Part shown: positions 1 through 7,225 of the stretch, one piece after another
How the letters are laid out: every line of letters begins with the position of its first letter
Position numbering within the stretch: the stretch's first letter is position 1
Assembly: GCA_934591845.1 (NCBI GenBank)
Contig: CAKTPO010000019.1
Location: 1-38,633, forward strand
Reading direction: 5' to 3'
Origin: an uncultured Oscillospiraceae bacterium
GTDB taxonomy: Bacteria > Bacillota > Clostridia > Oscillospirales > Oscillospiraceae
Length of the DNA: 38,633 nucleotides
The notes under the pieces: model-generated
Told to the model about the DNA's origin: nothing
Databases searched by the model: none
What the model saw: the letters and a program-made list of their open reading frames with translations, nothing else
Made by a program: the position numbers and the translations under genes

Positions 1-70
1 TTTCATTGCTTATTTTGGACATAATATGACCCCCAAATGTCGGATTCTCTGTCCAACATTTGGGGGTCAT
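1..70 (-). CDS. 5' end of an unidentified leftward gene, cut by the window edge
   Basis: A leftward reading frame opens with ATG at 70-68, preceded at 82-78 by a GGAGG ribosome binding site seven bases upstream, and stays open to the window edge (23 codons, beginning MTPKCWTENPT). A second in-frame ATG lies at 22-20 (MSKISNE). The first 16 codons lie inside the inverted repeat at 24-72, whose arms resemble the TGACCCCCAAA-type ends of IS150-group IS3-family elements. The second ATG could therefore be the native start of a transposase, with the outer one a fusion start. Too little of the protein is present to identify it. Confidence 0.35.
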   Translation of the reverse strand, partial: MTPKCWTENPTFGGHIMSKISNE

Positions 71-72
71 AT
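24..72. repeat. 17-bp perfect inverted repeat, possible insertion-sequence end
   Basis: The arms at 24-40 and 56-72 are perfect reverse complements (ATATGACCCCCAAATGT) around a 15-nt loop, and three more base pairs can form inside (42-44 with 52-54). There is no T-run, so it is not a typical terminator. Both arms read TGACCCCCAAATGT[C/T]GGA inward, which resembles IS150-group ends. No target duplication is visible. A hairpin over the start of a transposase gene would match the known habit of IS elements of sequestering the start in read-through transcripts, but that is inference. Confidence 0.5.
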
Positions 73-150
73 CACTGCCTCCACGCTGACGGTTACTTCT
101 TAACATAACGCTGGGGGAACCGACCTACTGGCAGCACCCTTTATATCTAT

Positions 151-179
151 ACTATACCTCAAAATCGATTTGTTGTCAA
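151..179 (-). promoter_or_regulatory. Sigma-A promoter reading left
   Basis: On the minus strand TTGACA (179-174) and TATAGT (156-151) are separated by exactly 17 nt. It would transcribe a leader of about 70 nt and then the frame starting at 70. Confidence 0.7.
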
Positions 180-296
180 CGGCCCCGGGATTTGGCGGGG
201 TTGTTTTTTACAAAAAAGCAGTTTCTGTGGCGGATAAATGGAACGAATCACGTTGCGAATAAAACCTGTGTGGATGAACGAAACTACCCACCGACA
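180..296. other. Intergenic stretch without a gene
   Basis: I see no coding frame. A short G+C hairpin followed by a T-run lies at about 183-210. The stretch 248-290 (CACGTTGCGAAT onward) recurs in variant form at about 22541-22578, 26006-26040, 33420-33455 and 34676-34710, always next to the palindromic repeat family described here. Confidence 0.5.
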
Positions 297-419
297 TGTC
301 ATTCCGAGCGAACGCAGTGAGTCGAGGAATCCACTCAAGTGGCAGATTTTACCTTGTGGTTATTTCTTCTCCCACGTGGTGGATTCCTCCACTCCGCTTA
401 CGCTACGGTCGGAATGACA
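297..419 (+). repeat. Dispersed palindromic repeat R1, copy 1
   Basis: About 123 bp, bounded by TGTCATTCCGA and CGGTCGGAATGACA with internal GAGGAATCC/GGATTCCTCC arms, so the whole unit folds as a long imperfect hairpin. Same orientation as the copy at 22381-22499 and opposite to the copies at 25858, 33274, 34382 and 34529. Short open frames through it are chance. Confidence 0.9.
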
Positions 420-534
420 TAATGGGGGTGGTGGTACCATTCAACCATAAAGGTTGTAATTGCCACGTGGCGGGCGGCATGGTAGCTGCCCCTACAGGTG
501 TGGTACCGTTTTAATCGCAGAGCTTCCTTGACAG

Positions 535-575
535 AAAAAAGGCATGGCCCAGTCATTGTGGGTCATGCCTTTTTT
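535..575 (-). terminator. Intrinsic terminator of the leftward foldase gene
   Basis: The stem AAAAAAGGCATGGCCC / GGGTCATGCCTTTTTT has A/T tails on both strands. It sits seven bases beyond the stop codon at 582 and could serve transcription from either side. Confidence 0.85.
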
Positions 576-581
576 GGGCGT

Positions 582-2105
582 TTATTCAGACATATCCACC
601 AGCCCTAAGCGGATGGCACTGTAGTCAACGGTTGCCTTAGAGGCGGCACGGGCTTCGTCGACAAAGTTGTTGGACATCTGGGTCAGCAGGTCGGATTTGG
701 CCTGGGACTGCCAGAGGGTCTGGGAATTTACAAAGTACATGATGTGGTAGCCAAAGTCGGTTTTGACGATGCCGTAGTCCCCAGGCTGGCGGCTGTCGTC
801 AAAGCACCAGGCATCAAAGGCCTCTACCATCTGGCCCTGGGTGACACCGGTATACAGACCGCCGTTGGTGTTGGAACCGGCATCGGCGGAGTGTTCGTTG
901 GCAAGAGTGGCAAAGCTGTCTTCCGTTTTGTCTCCGGCAAGCCACCCGTCCAGAATCTCCTGGGCCTGCTTTTCACCGGCGGCCCAAGCCTCATCGGAGA
1001 AAGTTTCCGTGGTGACGTTTTCCACGGTGGCACCCTCCGGCAGGATCAGAATGTGGCGGACATCCACGTTTTTGGTGGTCTTGTCCAGGCCGTTATCGGC
1101 GTATTCGGCCTCATGGGCATTGAAGAAAGCTTCCACCTCGGCATCGGTGGGGGCAAAGCTGGAAGTCACCTGGTTATAGTAGCCGCTGCTGAACATATAC
1201 AGTTCCAGGAAGTCCTGGTAGTCCTGCAAGGTGGCACCGGGGCCAAAGTTCCGCCGGAGCATGGCCTCGGCATCCTCAAAGCCATTGTTTTTGGCGGTGT
1301 CCGTCAGACCTTCCAACAGGGAATCCAGCTCTTTTTGGCTCTCCTCCGGCATCTGGAAACCGGCCTCCTGAGCCTGCTGGTAGATGGCCTCATAGACCTC
1401 CCAGGAATCCAGAGCCTGGGCCAGGAAATACTGCTGCCAGGTCTGGCCCTCCTGGAGCGCGCAGACCTGGGTATCCAGCCCCTGGGTGTGGTCCAGGCCC
1501 ATATACTGGGCGTAGGTGCCGTACTGGGCGTAGAAATTCTGGACGGCGAACCAGTAGTGTACTTGCAGCTGGCTGTTGGTCAGACTGTGGTCGCCGGAGG
1601 TGGCCACCACCTGGGCGGCGGCATCCTGGGCCTCCTGGTCCGTGACGGTGTAGCTGCCCTTGCAGGTCACGTCATCGGGGTTGCCGTCGGCGGGAATGGT
1701 GGGAGCCTGGGTCGGCTCGGTGACTTCTTGGGAAGCGGAAGAACTTTCCGTAGGCAGCTGTTCGCTCTTGGGTTCCCGGCCATTTAAAATCAGCACCGCC
1801 AGAATGGCGGCTAGCAGCACCACGGCGGCCACCATCAGGGCCACGGCGGAAGCACCGGTAATGCCTTTTTTCATGGGTACTTCCGGCTGGGGTTCCTCAG
1901 CCTGGGCATTCTCGGCCTGGGGCTGTTCAACCTGTTCTTCGGTAGACTCCTCGGCGGGCGTTTCGTCTACCTCCTGGGTCTGGGAGGCTTCCGGAGCGGT
2001 TTCTTCCGGAACCTCCTCTATGGGTTCCTCCTGGGCTTTGTTACATGCGGGGCAGACGGTCAGTTCATCGTCCATCTCCTGGCCGCAAAACTTACAATTT
2101 TTCAT
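582..2105 (-). CDS. Zinc-ribbon, membrane-anchored PpiC-type (parvulin) peptidyl-prolyl isomerase
   Basis: A 507-residue protein. Residues 1-21 hold a zinc ribbon with C4-x2-C7 and C18-x2-C21. A Glu/Gln/Pro-rich acidic linker (about 25-77) follows, then one hydrophobic segment (about 84-105), a Ser/Thr/Pro stretch and a helical region. About 347-458 is a parvulin rotamase domain with VDVRHILI at its start and GGLYTG...GDYGIVKTDFGYHIM at its end. Parvulins of this family (PrsA, SurA, PpiC) speed proline isomerisation and help fold exported proteins. Here the ribbon should be cytoplasmic and the parvulin outside. The start at 2105 is chosen for the AGAGG site a few bases upstream and for the zinc ribbon beginning at once; the frame stays open upstream to 2303 but without similarity to anything. 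It is monocistronic, with its own promoter and terminator. The domains are clear; substrates are unknown. Confidence 0.9.
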   Translation of the reverse strand: MKNCKFCGQEMDDELTVCPACNKAQEEPIEEVPEETAPEASQTQEVDETPAEESTEEQVEQPQAENAQAEEPQPEVPMKKGITGASAVALMVAAVVLLAAILAVLILNGREPKSEQLPTESSSASQEVTEPTQAPTIPADGNPDDVTCKGSYTVTDQEAQDAAAQVVATSGDHSLTNSQLQVHYWFAVQNFYAQYGTYAQYMGLDHTQGLDTQVCALQEGQTWQQYFLAQALDSWEVYEAIYQQAQEAGFQMPEESQKELDSLLEGLTDTAKNNGFEDAEAMLRRNFGPGATLQDYQDFLELYMFSSGYYNQVTSSFAPTDAEVEAFFNAHEAEYADNGLDKTTKNVDVRHILILPEGATVENVTTETFSDEAWAAGEKQAQEILDGWLAGDKTEDSFATLANEHSADAGSNTNGGLYTGVTQGQMVEAFDAWCFDDSRQPGDYGIVKTDFGYHIMYFVNSQTLWQSQAKSDLLTQMSNNFVDEARAASKATVDYSAIRLGLVDMSE

Positions 2106-2146
2106 GGAATCCTCTTTTCTCCGATATTCGGAATGTGGTCTCGGAA

Positions 2147-2175
2147 AGTTTACCACGGTTTGGCCTGAAATGCAA
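2147..2175 (-). promoter_or_regulatory. Promoter of the foldase gene
   Basis: On the minus strand TTGCAT (2175-2170) and TAAACT (2152-2147) have 17-nt spacing, about 40 bases upstream of the start codon at 2105. Confidence 0.6.
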
Positions 2176-2198
2176 GCAAAAAGCAGATTGTTTACAAT

Positions 2199-2365
2199 TA
2201 AGGAAACTCTGAATAAATCGTCTGCGGCTGAGCGGCGAATCTTTTGCCCCCAGGCCGCGGTTTGAAAAATGGGAAATACATACAGTATTCCCTCATTTTC
2301 CAAACCTTGCCTGGAACCAAAATCTTTCGCCGTCAGCTCTTGCCGATTTAATCAGAGCTTCCTTA
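2199..2365. repeat. 167-bp imperfect palindrome between divergent genes
   Basis: The left arm begins TAAGGAAACTCTGAATAAATC. The right arm read backwards begins TAAGGAAGCTCTGATTAAATC, and the likeness continues with small indels to the centre near 2280. It carries no gene. A fragment of the same end (CAGAGCTTCCTTG) also appears at about 518-530. It looks like a miniature inverted-repeat element. Nothing else is visible in the 2106-2492 gap except the two promoters. Confidence 0.7.
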
Positions 2366-2424
2366 ACCCAGGAAGACCGGGGGAAACATTTGGGGAAAGG
2401 GCAAAAACTTGGAACCATCCGCCC

Positions 2425-2453
2425 TTGAAAAAACCGGGCGTTCATGGTATGAT
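2425..2453 (+). promoter_or_regulatory. Promoter of the miaB-mutS-mutL-miaA-hfq block
   Basis: TTGAAA (2425-2430), a 17-nt spacer and TATGAT (2448-2453), 39 bases upstream of the miaB start. Confidence 0.8.
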
Positions 2454-2492
2454 TTACGTTGAAAAAGAATTCATATACAAAGGAAGAATCCT

Positions 2493-3899
2493 ATGAATAC
2501 AAAAACCACTGTTATTGAGAAGGCCCGGCTGGAAGAACAGTTTGGCTATTGCGATAAAATCGCCGCCCTGTGGACTCAGCAGGGGCGGACACCGGTTGCC
2601 TATGTGGAAACCTATGGCTGTCAGCAGAACGAAGCGGATTCGGAAAAGCTTCGGGGGTACTTATCCCAAAGCGGCTATGCCATCGGCAAAGAACCGGAAG
2701 GGGCTGACGTGGTGGTGATGAACACCTGCTCCATCCGGGAACACGCCGAGCAGCGGGTCTTCGGCAACCTGGGGGCCTTGACCCACACCAAACGCCGCCA
2801 TCCGGAGCAGAAGATTTTCCTCTGCGGCTGCATGGCGGGCGAACCCAAGGTGTCGGAGCGGATCAAAAAAAGCTACCCCTTTGTAGACGGGGTGTTTTCC
2901 ACCCACCATCTGTGGCAGTTCCCGGAAATTTTATACCGGGTGCTGACCGGCAAGAAGCGGCAGTTCTATGTGGAAGACGAAGCCGGTTCCATTGCCGAGG
3001 GCATTCCCCAGGTCCGGGATTCCTCGCTAAAAGCCTGGGTGTCCATTATGTACGGCTGCAACAATTTCTGCACCTACTGCATCGTCCCCTATGTCCGGGG
3101 CCGGGAGCGGAGCCGGAAGCCGGAGGACATTCTGAAAGAGTGCCGCCAGTTGGCGGAAAACGGCTGCCGGGAAATTACCCTTTTGGGCCAGAACGTCAAT
3201 TCCTACGGAAAAGATTTGGACTGCGGCGTGGATTTTGCAGACCTTTTGGAGCAAATTGCCCAGATCCCCGGAGATTTTCTCATTCGCTTTATGACCAGCC
3301 ATCCCAGAGACGCTTCCGAAAAGCTCTTTGACACCATGGCGAAAAATCCCAAAATCGCCAAGCAGCTCCATTTGCCCTTCCAGTCCGGTTCTTCCCGGGT
3401 GCTGAAAGCCATGAACCGGCATTATGACCGGGAAACCTATCTGCGGAAAGTGCGCTACGCCAAAAGCGTTATGCCGGAACTGGTGCTGACCAGTGATGTG
3501 ATCGTAGGCTTCCCCGGAGAGACGGAGGAAGAATTTGAGGAAACCCTGTCCCTTATTGAGGAAGTGCGCTACGACAGCCTCTTTACCTTTATTTTCTCCC
3601 CCCGCACCGGCACCCCCGCCGCCGGAATGGAGGACCCCACCCCCAAGGAGGAGAAAAACGCCCGGTTTGACAGGCTCTGTGCCAGACAGAACGCCATTTC
3701 CGAGGAAATCCATCAGGGCTATGTGGGCAAGACCCTGCGCTGCCTGGTAGACGGACAGGAGGGGAATCTGCTGACCGCCCGGACCGAGGGAGGCCGCCTG
3801 GTGCGGTTTGAAGGTCCTAAGTGTCTGGTGGGAGGATACCATGATCTTCGCATTACCGGCTCCACCACCTGGAGCCTGACGGGAGAACTGGCGGAATAA
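2493..3899 (+). CDS. miaB: tRNA-2-methylthio-N6-dimethylallyladenosine synthase MiaB
   Basis: A 468-residue radical-SAM methylthiotransferase, normal length. The N-terminal UPF0004 domain carries the auxiliary-cluster cysteines C43 (ETYGCQQNE), C79 (NTCSIREHA) and C113 (CGCMAG). The radical-SAM cluster is C189-x3-C193-x2-C196 (YGCNNFCTYC) followed by VPYVRGRERSR, and a TRAM domain closes the protein. MiaB converts i6A37 to ms2i6A37 in tRNAs that read UNN codons. Its substrate is made by MiaA, encoded at 9738-10667 in the same block. The start at 2493 has an AGGAAG site at 2481-2486. mutS follows after 15 bases, so the two are cotranscribed. Confidence 0.98.
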   Translation: MNTKTTVIEKARLEEQFGYCDKIAALWTQQGRTPVAYVETYGCQQNEADSEKLRGYLSQSGYAIGKEPEGADVVVMNTCSIREHAEQRVFGNLGALTHTKRRHPEQKIFLCGCMAGEPKVSERIKKSYPFVDGVFSTHHLWQFPEILYRVLTGKKRQFYVEDEAGSIAEGIPQVRDSSLKAWVSIMYGCNNFCTYCIVPYVRGRERSRKPEDILKECRQLAENGCREITLLGQNVNSYGKDLDCGVDFADLLEQIAQIPGDFLIRFMTSHPRDASEKLFDTMAKNPKIAKQLHLPFQSGSSRVLKAMNRHYDRETYLRKVRYAKSVMPELVLTSDVIVGFPGETEEEFEETLSLIEEVRYDSLFTFIFSPRTGTPAAGMEDPTPKEEKNARFDRLCARQNAISEEIHQGYVGKTLRCLVDGQEGNLLTARTEGGRLVRFEGPKCLVGGYHDLRITGSTTWSLTGELAE

Positions 3900-3914
3900 G
3901 AAAGGACAAAAACC

Positions 3915-6509
3915 ATGGCAAAAACAGAACTGACGCCTATGCAGCGGCAGTATCAGGAGATCAAAGCCCGGAATGATGACTGCATCCTCATGTTCCGTCT
4001 GGGTGATTTCTACGAGATGTTCAATGACGATGCGGTGCTGGCCGCCCGGGAATTGGATCTGACCCTGACCAGCCGGGACCGGAGCAAGCCCAAGGAGGAG
4101 CAGACCCCCATGTGCGGGGTACCCTACCACAGTGTGGACTCCTATATTGCCCGTCTGGTTCAAAAGGGCTACAAGGTGGCGGTCTGCGAGCAGATGGAAG
4201 ACCCGGCCACCGCCAAGGGCCTGGTGGAGCGGGACATTACCAGGATCGTGACCCCCGGCACGGTGACGGAAAGCTGTATGCTGGAGGAGCGGAAAAACAA
4301 CTACATGGCCTGTCTATACGGGGCGGGGGACAAGTTCGGCGTGGCTTTCTGCGACCTGTCCACCGGAGCCTTTTACGCCACCACCTGCCGGGATGCCCGG
4401 AACGTGGCTTCCGAACTGGGCCGGTTCAGTCCCAGTGAAGTCCTGCGCTGGGGCCAGGGGGTAGAGGAGGAAGAAATCTCTGATGCCCTGTTCCGCAGAC
4501 TTTCCTGCTGTGTGGACGAGGGAAAGCCGGAACAGTTTGATTTGGAAGCTGCCGCCGCCCTTTTGGAGCGGCATTTTGGGAAAACCCTGGATGCCCTGGG
4601 CCTGGGTTCCTTTCCGGAAGCCGTTACTGCCAGCGGAACCCTGCTGCAAACCCTGCTGACCCTGCAAAAAAACGATTTGGCCCATATCCGGGAACTGCAA
4701 TACTATACGTCCGGCAAATTCATGGAACTGGATCTGGATGCCCGGCGGAATCTGGAACTGACGGAGACCATGCGGGCCAAGGAGAAAAAAGGGACGCTTT
4801 TGTGGGTGCTGGATAAGACCCACACCGCCATGGGCGGCCGGATGCTGCGCTCCTGGCTGGAAAAGCCCCTGTTGGACCCTGGCGAAATCACCCGGCGGCA
4901 GGGGGCTGTGGAAGCCCTGGTGGAAAATCCCATTGCCCGGGGGGAACTGGAAGAAGCCCTGAAAGACGTTACGGATTTGGAACGGGTCATGACCAGAATC
5001 GTCACGGGAACCGTCAATTGTCGGGATTTGCTGGGCCTGGCCCGGGGGATGCGGGCACTGCCCCAGGTGAAAAACCTACTCTCCGGGCTGCAAAGTCCGC
5101 TGCTGCAAAAGCTTTCTGCGGCCATTGACCCGCTGACGGACTGTGCGGATAAAATTGAAAACACCATCGTGGAAGACCCGCCCCTTACCGTCCGGGAGGG
5201 GGGCATCATCCGCCGGGGGGCCAACGCCGATGCGGACCGTCTTCGGGATATTATGGAGGGCGGCTCCGGCACCATTGCGGCCATTGAGTCCAGCGAGCGG
5301 GAGAAAACCGGCATCCGCACTTTAAAAGTTGGATTCAACCGGGTATTCGGCTATTATATCGAGGTTTCCAAGTCCTTTATGAACCAGGTGCCGCCGGAGT
5401 ATATCCGCAAGCAGACCCTTGCCAACTGTGAGCGTTACATCACCCAGGAACTGAAAGAACTGGAAACCCAGGTGCTGACCGCCAAGGACCGGCTGACGGC
5501 TCTGGAATATGGGATTTTTACGGCCCTGCGGGATGAACTGGCCGGTCAGGCTTCCCGGGTGCAGGAGTCTGCGGCGGCAGTGGCGGCGGCGGATACCCTG
5601 TGTTCTCTGGCCTGTGTGGCGGTGCAGCGAGGCTACTGCCGTCCGGAAATCACTTTAGGGCCGGAAATTTCCATTACCGATGGGCGGCATCCGGTGGTGG
5701 AGGCCATGCTGAAAGATAGCCTCTTTGTACCCAACGATACCTGCCTGGGAGGAAAAGACAACCAGGTGGCCATTCTCACCGGCCCCAACATGGCGGGCAA
5801 ATCCACCTATATGCGTCAGGTGGCCCTGATCGTGCTGATGGCCCAGATGGGTTCTTTCGTACCGGCCCGGGCGGCGAAAATCGGCCTGGTAGACCGGGTG
5901 TTTACAAGAATCGGTGCCAGTGACGACCTGGCTTCCGGCCAGTCCACCTTTATGGTGGAAATGTCCGAGGTAGCCTCCATTCTCAAATACGCCACGTCCA
6001 GAAGTCTGCTGATCCTGGACGAAATTGGCCGGGGCACCTCTACCTATGACGGCATGAGCATTGCCCGGGCGGTGCTGGAATTTGCGGCCAATCCCAAGCG
6101 TTTGGGGGCAAAAACCTTGTTTGCCACCCATTATCACGAACTTTCCACCATGGAAAGCAAGCTGCCCAATGTGAAAAACTACAACATCGCCGTGAAAAAA
6201 CGGGGGGATCAAATGATTTTCCTGCGGAAAATCGTCCCCGGAGCCACGGATGACAGCTACGGCATTGAGGTGGCCAAGCTGGCGGGGCTTCCCAACAGCG
6301 TGATTGTCCGGGCCAGGGAGATTCTGGAAGAACTGGAAACTCAGGCCCCCCAACACCCCGTCCCTGCGGTACAGCAGGAAGACCAGGTGAGCTTGCTGGA
6401 CTTGTCAGCGGGCAGGGTTGTTGATGCCCTGAAAGCCATTCAGGTGGAGACGCTGACGCCCATTGAGGCTATGAACCAGCTGTACAAGCTGCGGAAAATG
6501 TTAGACTGA
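3915..6509 (+). CDS. mutS: DNA mismatch repair protein MutS
   Basis: 864 residues, full length. The mismatch-reading Phe-x-Glu motif is F32-Y-E34 (RLGDFYEMF). The ATPase has Walker A GPNMAGKST at 623-631 and a Walker B/signature region around LLILDEIGRGTSTYDG. The C-terminal tail ends in the helix-turn-helix dimer region (TPIEAMNQLYKLRKML). MutS binds mismatches and small loops and recruits MutL, encoded 0.7 kb downstream. The start has an AAAGGA site, 15 bases after the miaB stop. Nothing is missing. Confidence 0.99.
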   Translation: MAKTELTPMQRQYQEIKARNDDCILMFRLGDFYEMFNDDAVLAARELDLTLTSRDRSKPKEEQTPMCGVPYHSVDSYIARLVQKGYKVAVCEQMEDPATAKGLVERDITRIVTPGTVTESCMLEERKNNYMACLYGAGDKFGVAFCDLSTGAFYATTCRDARNVASELGRFSPSEVLRWGQGVEEEEISDALFRRLSCCVDEGKPEQFDLEAAAALLERHFGKTLDALGLGSFPEAVTASGTLLQTLLTLQKNDLAHIRELQYYTSGKFMELDLDARRNLELTETMRAKEKKGTLLWVLDKTHTAMGGRMLRSWLEKPLLDPGEITRRQGAVEALVENPIARGELEEALKDVTDLERVMTRIVTGTVNCRDLLGLARGMRALPQVKNLLSGLQSPLLQKLSAAIDPLTDCADKIENTIVEDPPLTVREGGIIRRGANADADRLRDIMEGGSGTIAAIESSEREKTGIRTLKVGFNRVFGYYIEVSKSFMNQVPPEYIRKQTLANCERYITQELKELETQVLTAKDRLTALEYGIFTALRDELAGQASRVQESAAAVAAADTLCSLACVAVQRGYCRPEITLGPEISITDGRHPVVEAMLKDSLFVPNDTCLGGKDNQVAILTGPNMAGKSTYMRQVALIVLMAQMGSFVPARAAKIGLVDRVFTRIGASDDLASGQSTFMVEMSEVASILKYATSRSLLILDEIGRGTSTYDGMSIARAVLEFAANPKRLGAKTLFATHYHELSTMESKLPNVKNYNIAVKKRGDQMIFLRKIVPGATDDSYGIEVAKLAGLPNSVIVRAREILEELETQAPQHPVPAVQQEDQVSLLDLSAGRVVDALKAIQVETLTPIEAMNQLYKLRKMLD

Positions 6510-6522
6510 TTGGAAGAATACA

Positions 6523-7221
6523 ATGGCAAAATCAAATATCATGGCACCGGCCCCCCGGCAGGATGAAACCATTGTGGGGTGGTGCTGGTACGGATTTCAG
6601 ATGGTGGTGCTGGGAAGTCTGCTGACAGGGCTGAACGGAATGCTCCGGGTACCCATGAGCCAGGCCGAGGTGAATTTCACCTACTTCCTGCTAAACTTCC
6701 TGGCGACCCTCTGGATTTATCACAAATATCTGGAAAGCAACTGGAAAACCGTGAAAAACCACCCCATTCTCTTTTCTCAGGCGGTGGTGCTGGCACTGGT
6801 GGCCTACTGGCTGAGCTTCTGGGTGCTGACCTGGACCATCCGGCAGTTGGACCCGGGGTTTATCAACCGGAATGACGCCTCTATTTCCGGTCTGCGGCAT
6901 GGGAATTTCTATCTCACCATGCTGGGAACGGTGCTGCTGGCTCCTGCGGCAGAGGAATGTGTCTACCGGGGGCTGGTGTTCCGGAATCTTTACCCCATTT
7001 CCAAGGTGGCGGCCTATCTTGTTTCCATGGCGGCCTTTTCTGCCGTTCACATTGTCTCCTTTCTGGGCCTTTACAGCCCTTTGCAGCTGGTACTGGCCTT
7101 TTTGCAGTATCTGCCCGCGGGGCTGTGGCTGGCCTGGTGCTATACGAAAAGCGGGTCTATTTACGGACCCATCGCCATGCACATGCTGATCAATGCCTAT
7201 AGCTACGGGCTTTTGAGGTGA
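6523..7221 (+). CDS. CPBP-family (Abi-like) intramembrane metalloprotease
   Basis: 232 residues with about six to seven hydrophobic segments. The family's catalytic motifs are present: E144-E145-x3-R149 (PAAEECVYRG), H176 (FSAVHIVSF) and H220-x3-N224 (MHMLINAYSY). These match the glutamate/histidine pattern of CPBP (Rce1-like) proteases that cut within the membrane. Substrates in bacteria are mostly unknown; family members have been tied to bacteriocin immunity. The gene lies 13 bases after mutS and 4 bases before mutL, so it is in the repair operon by position, though no functional link to repair can be read from the sequence. Start ATG at 6523 with a GGAAGA site. Confidence 0.93.
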   Translation: MAKSNIMAPAPRQDETIVGWCWYGFQMVVLGSLLTGLNGMLRVPMSQAEVNFTYFLLNFLATLWIYHKYLESNWKTVKNHPILFSQAVVLALVAYWLSFWVLTWTIRQLDPGFINRNDASISGLRHGNFYLTMLGTVLLAPAAEECVYRGLVFRNLYPISKVAAYLVSMAAFSAVHIVSFLGLYSPLQLVLAFLQYLPAGLWLAWCYTKSGSIYGPIAMHMLINAYSYGLLR

Positions 7222-7225
7222 GAAT

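Noticed and set aside
296..514. Short open frames through the R1 repeats, here and at the other copies
   Set aside because: They are translations of the palindromic repeat (similar peptides from every copy), with no ribosome sites.
744..1787. A rightward 347-codon frame opposite the foldase
   Set aside because: Gly/Val-rich antisense translation with no start signal; the leftward foldase has clear domains, promoter and terminator.
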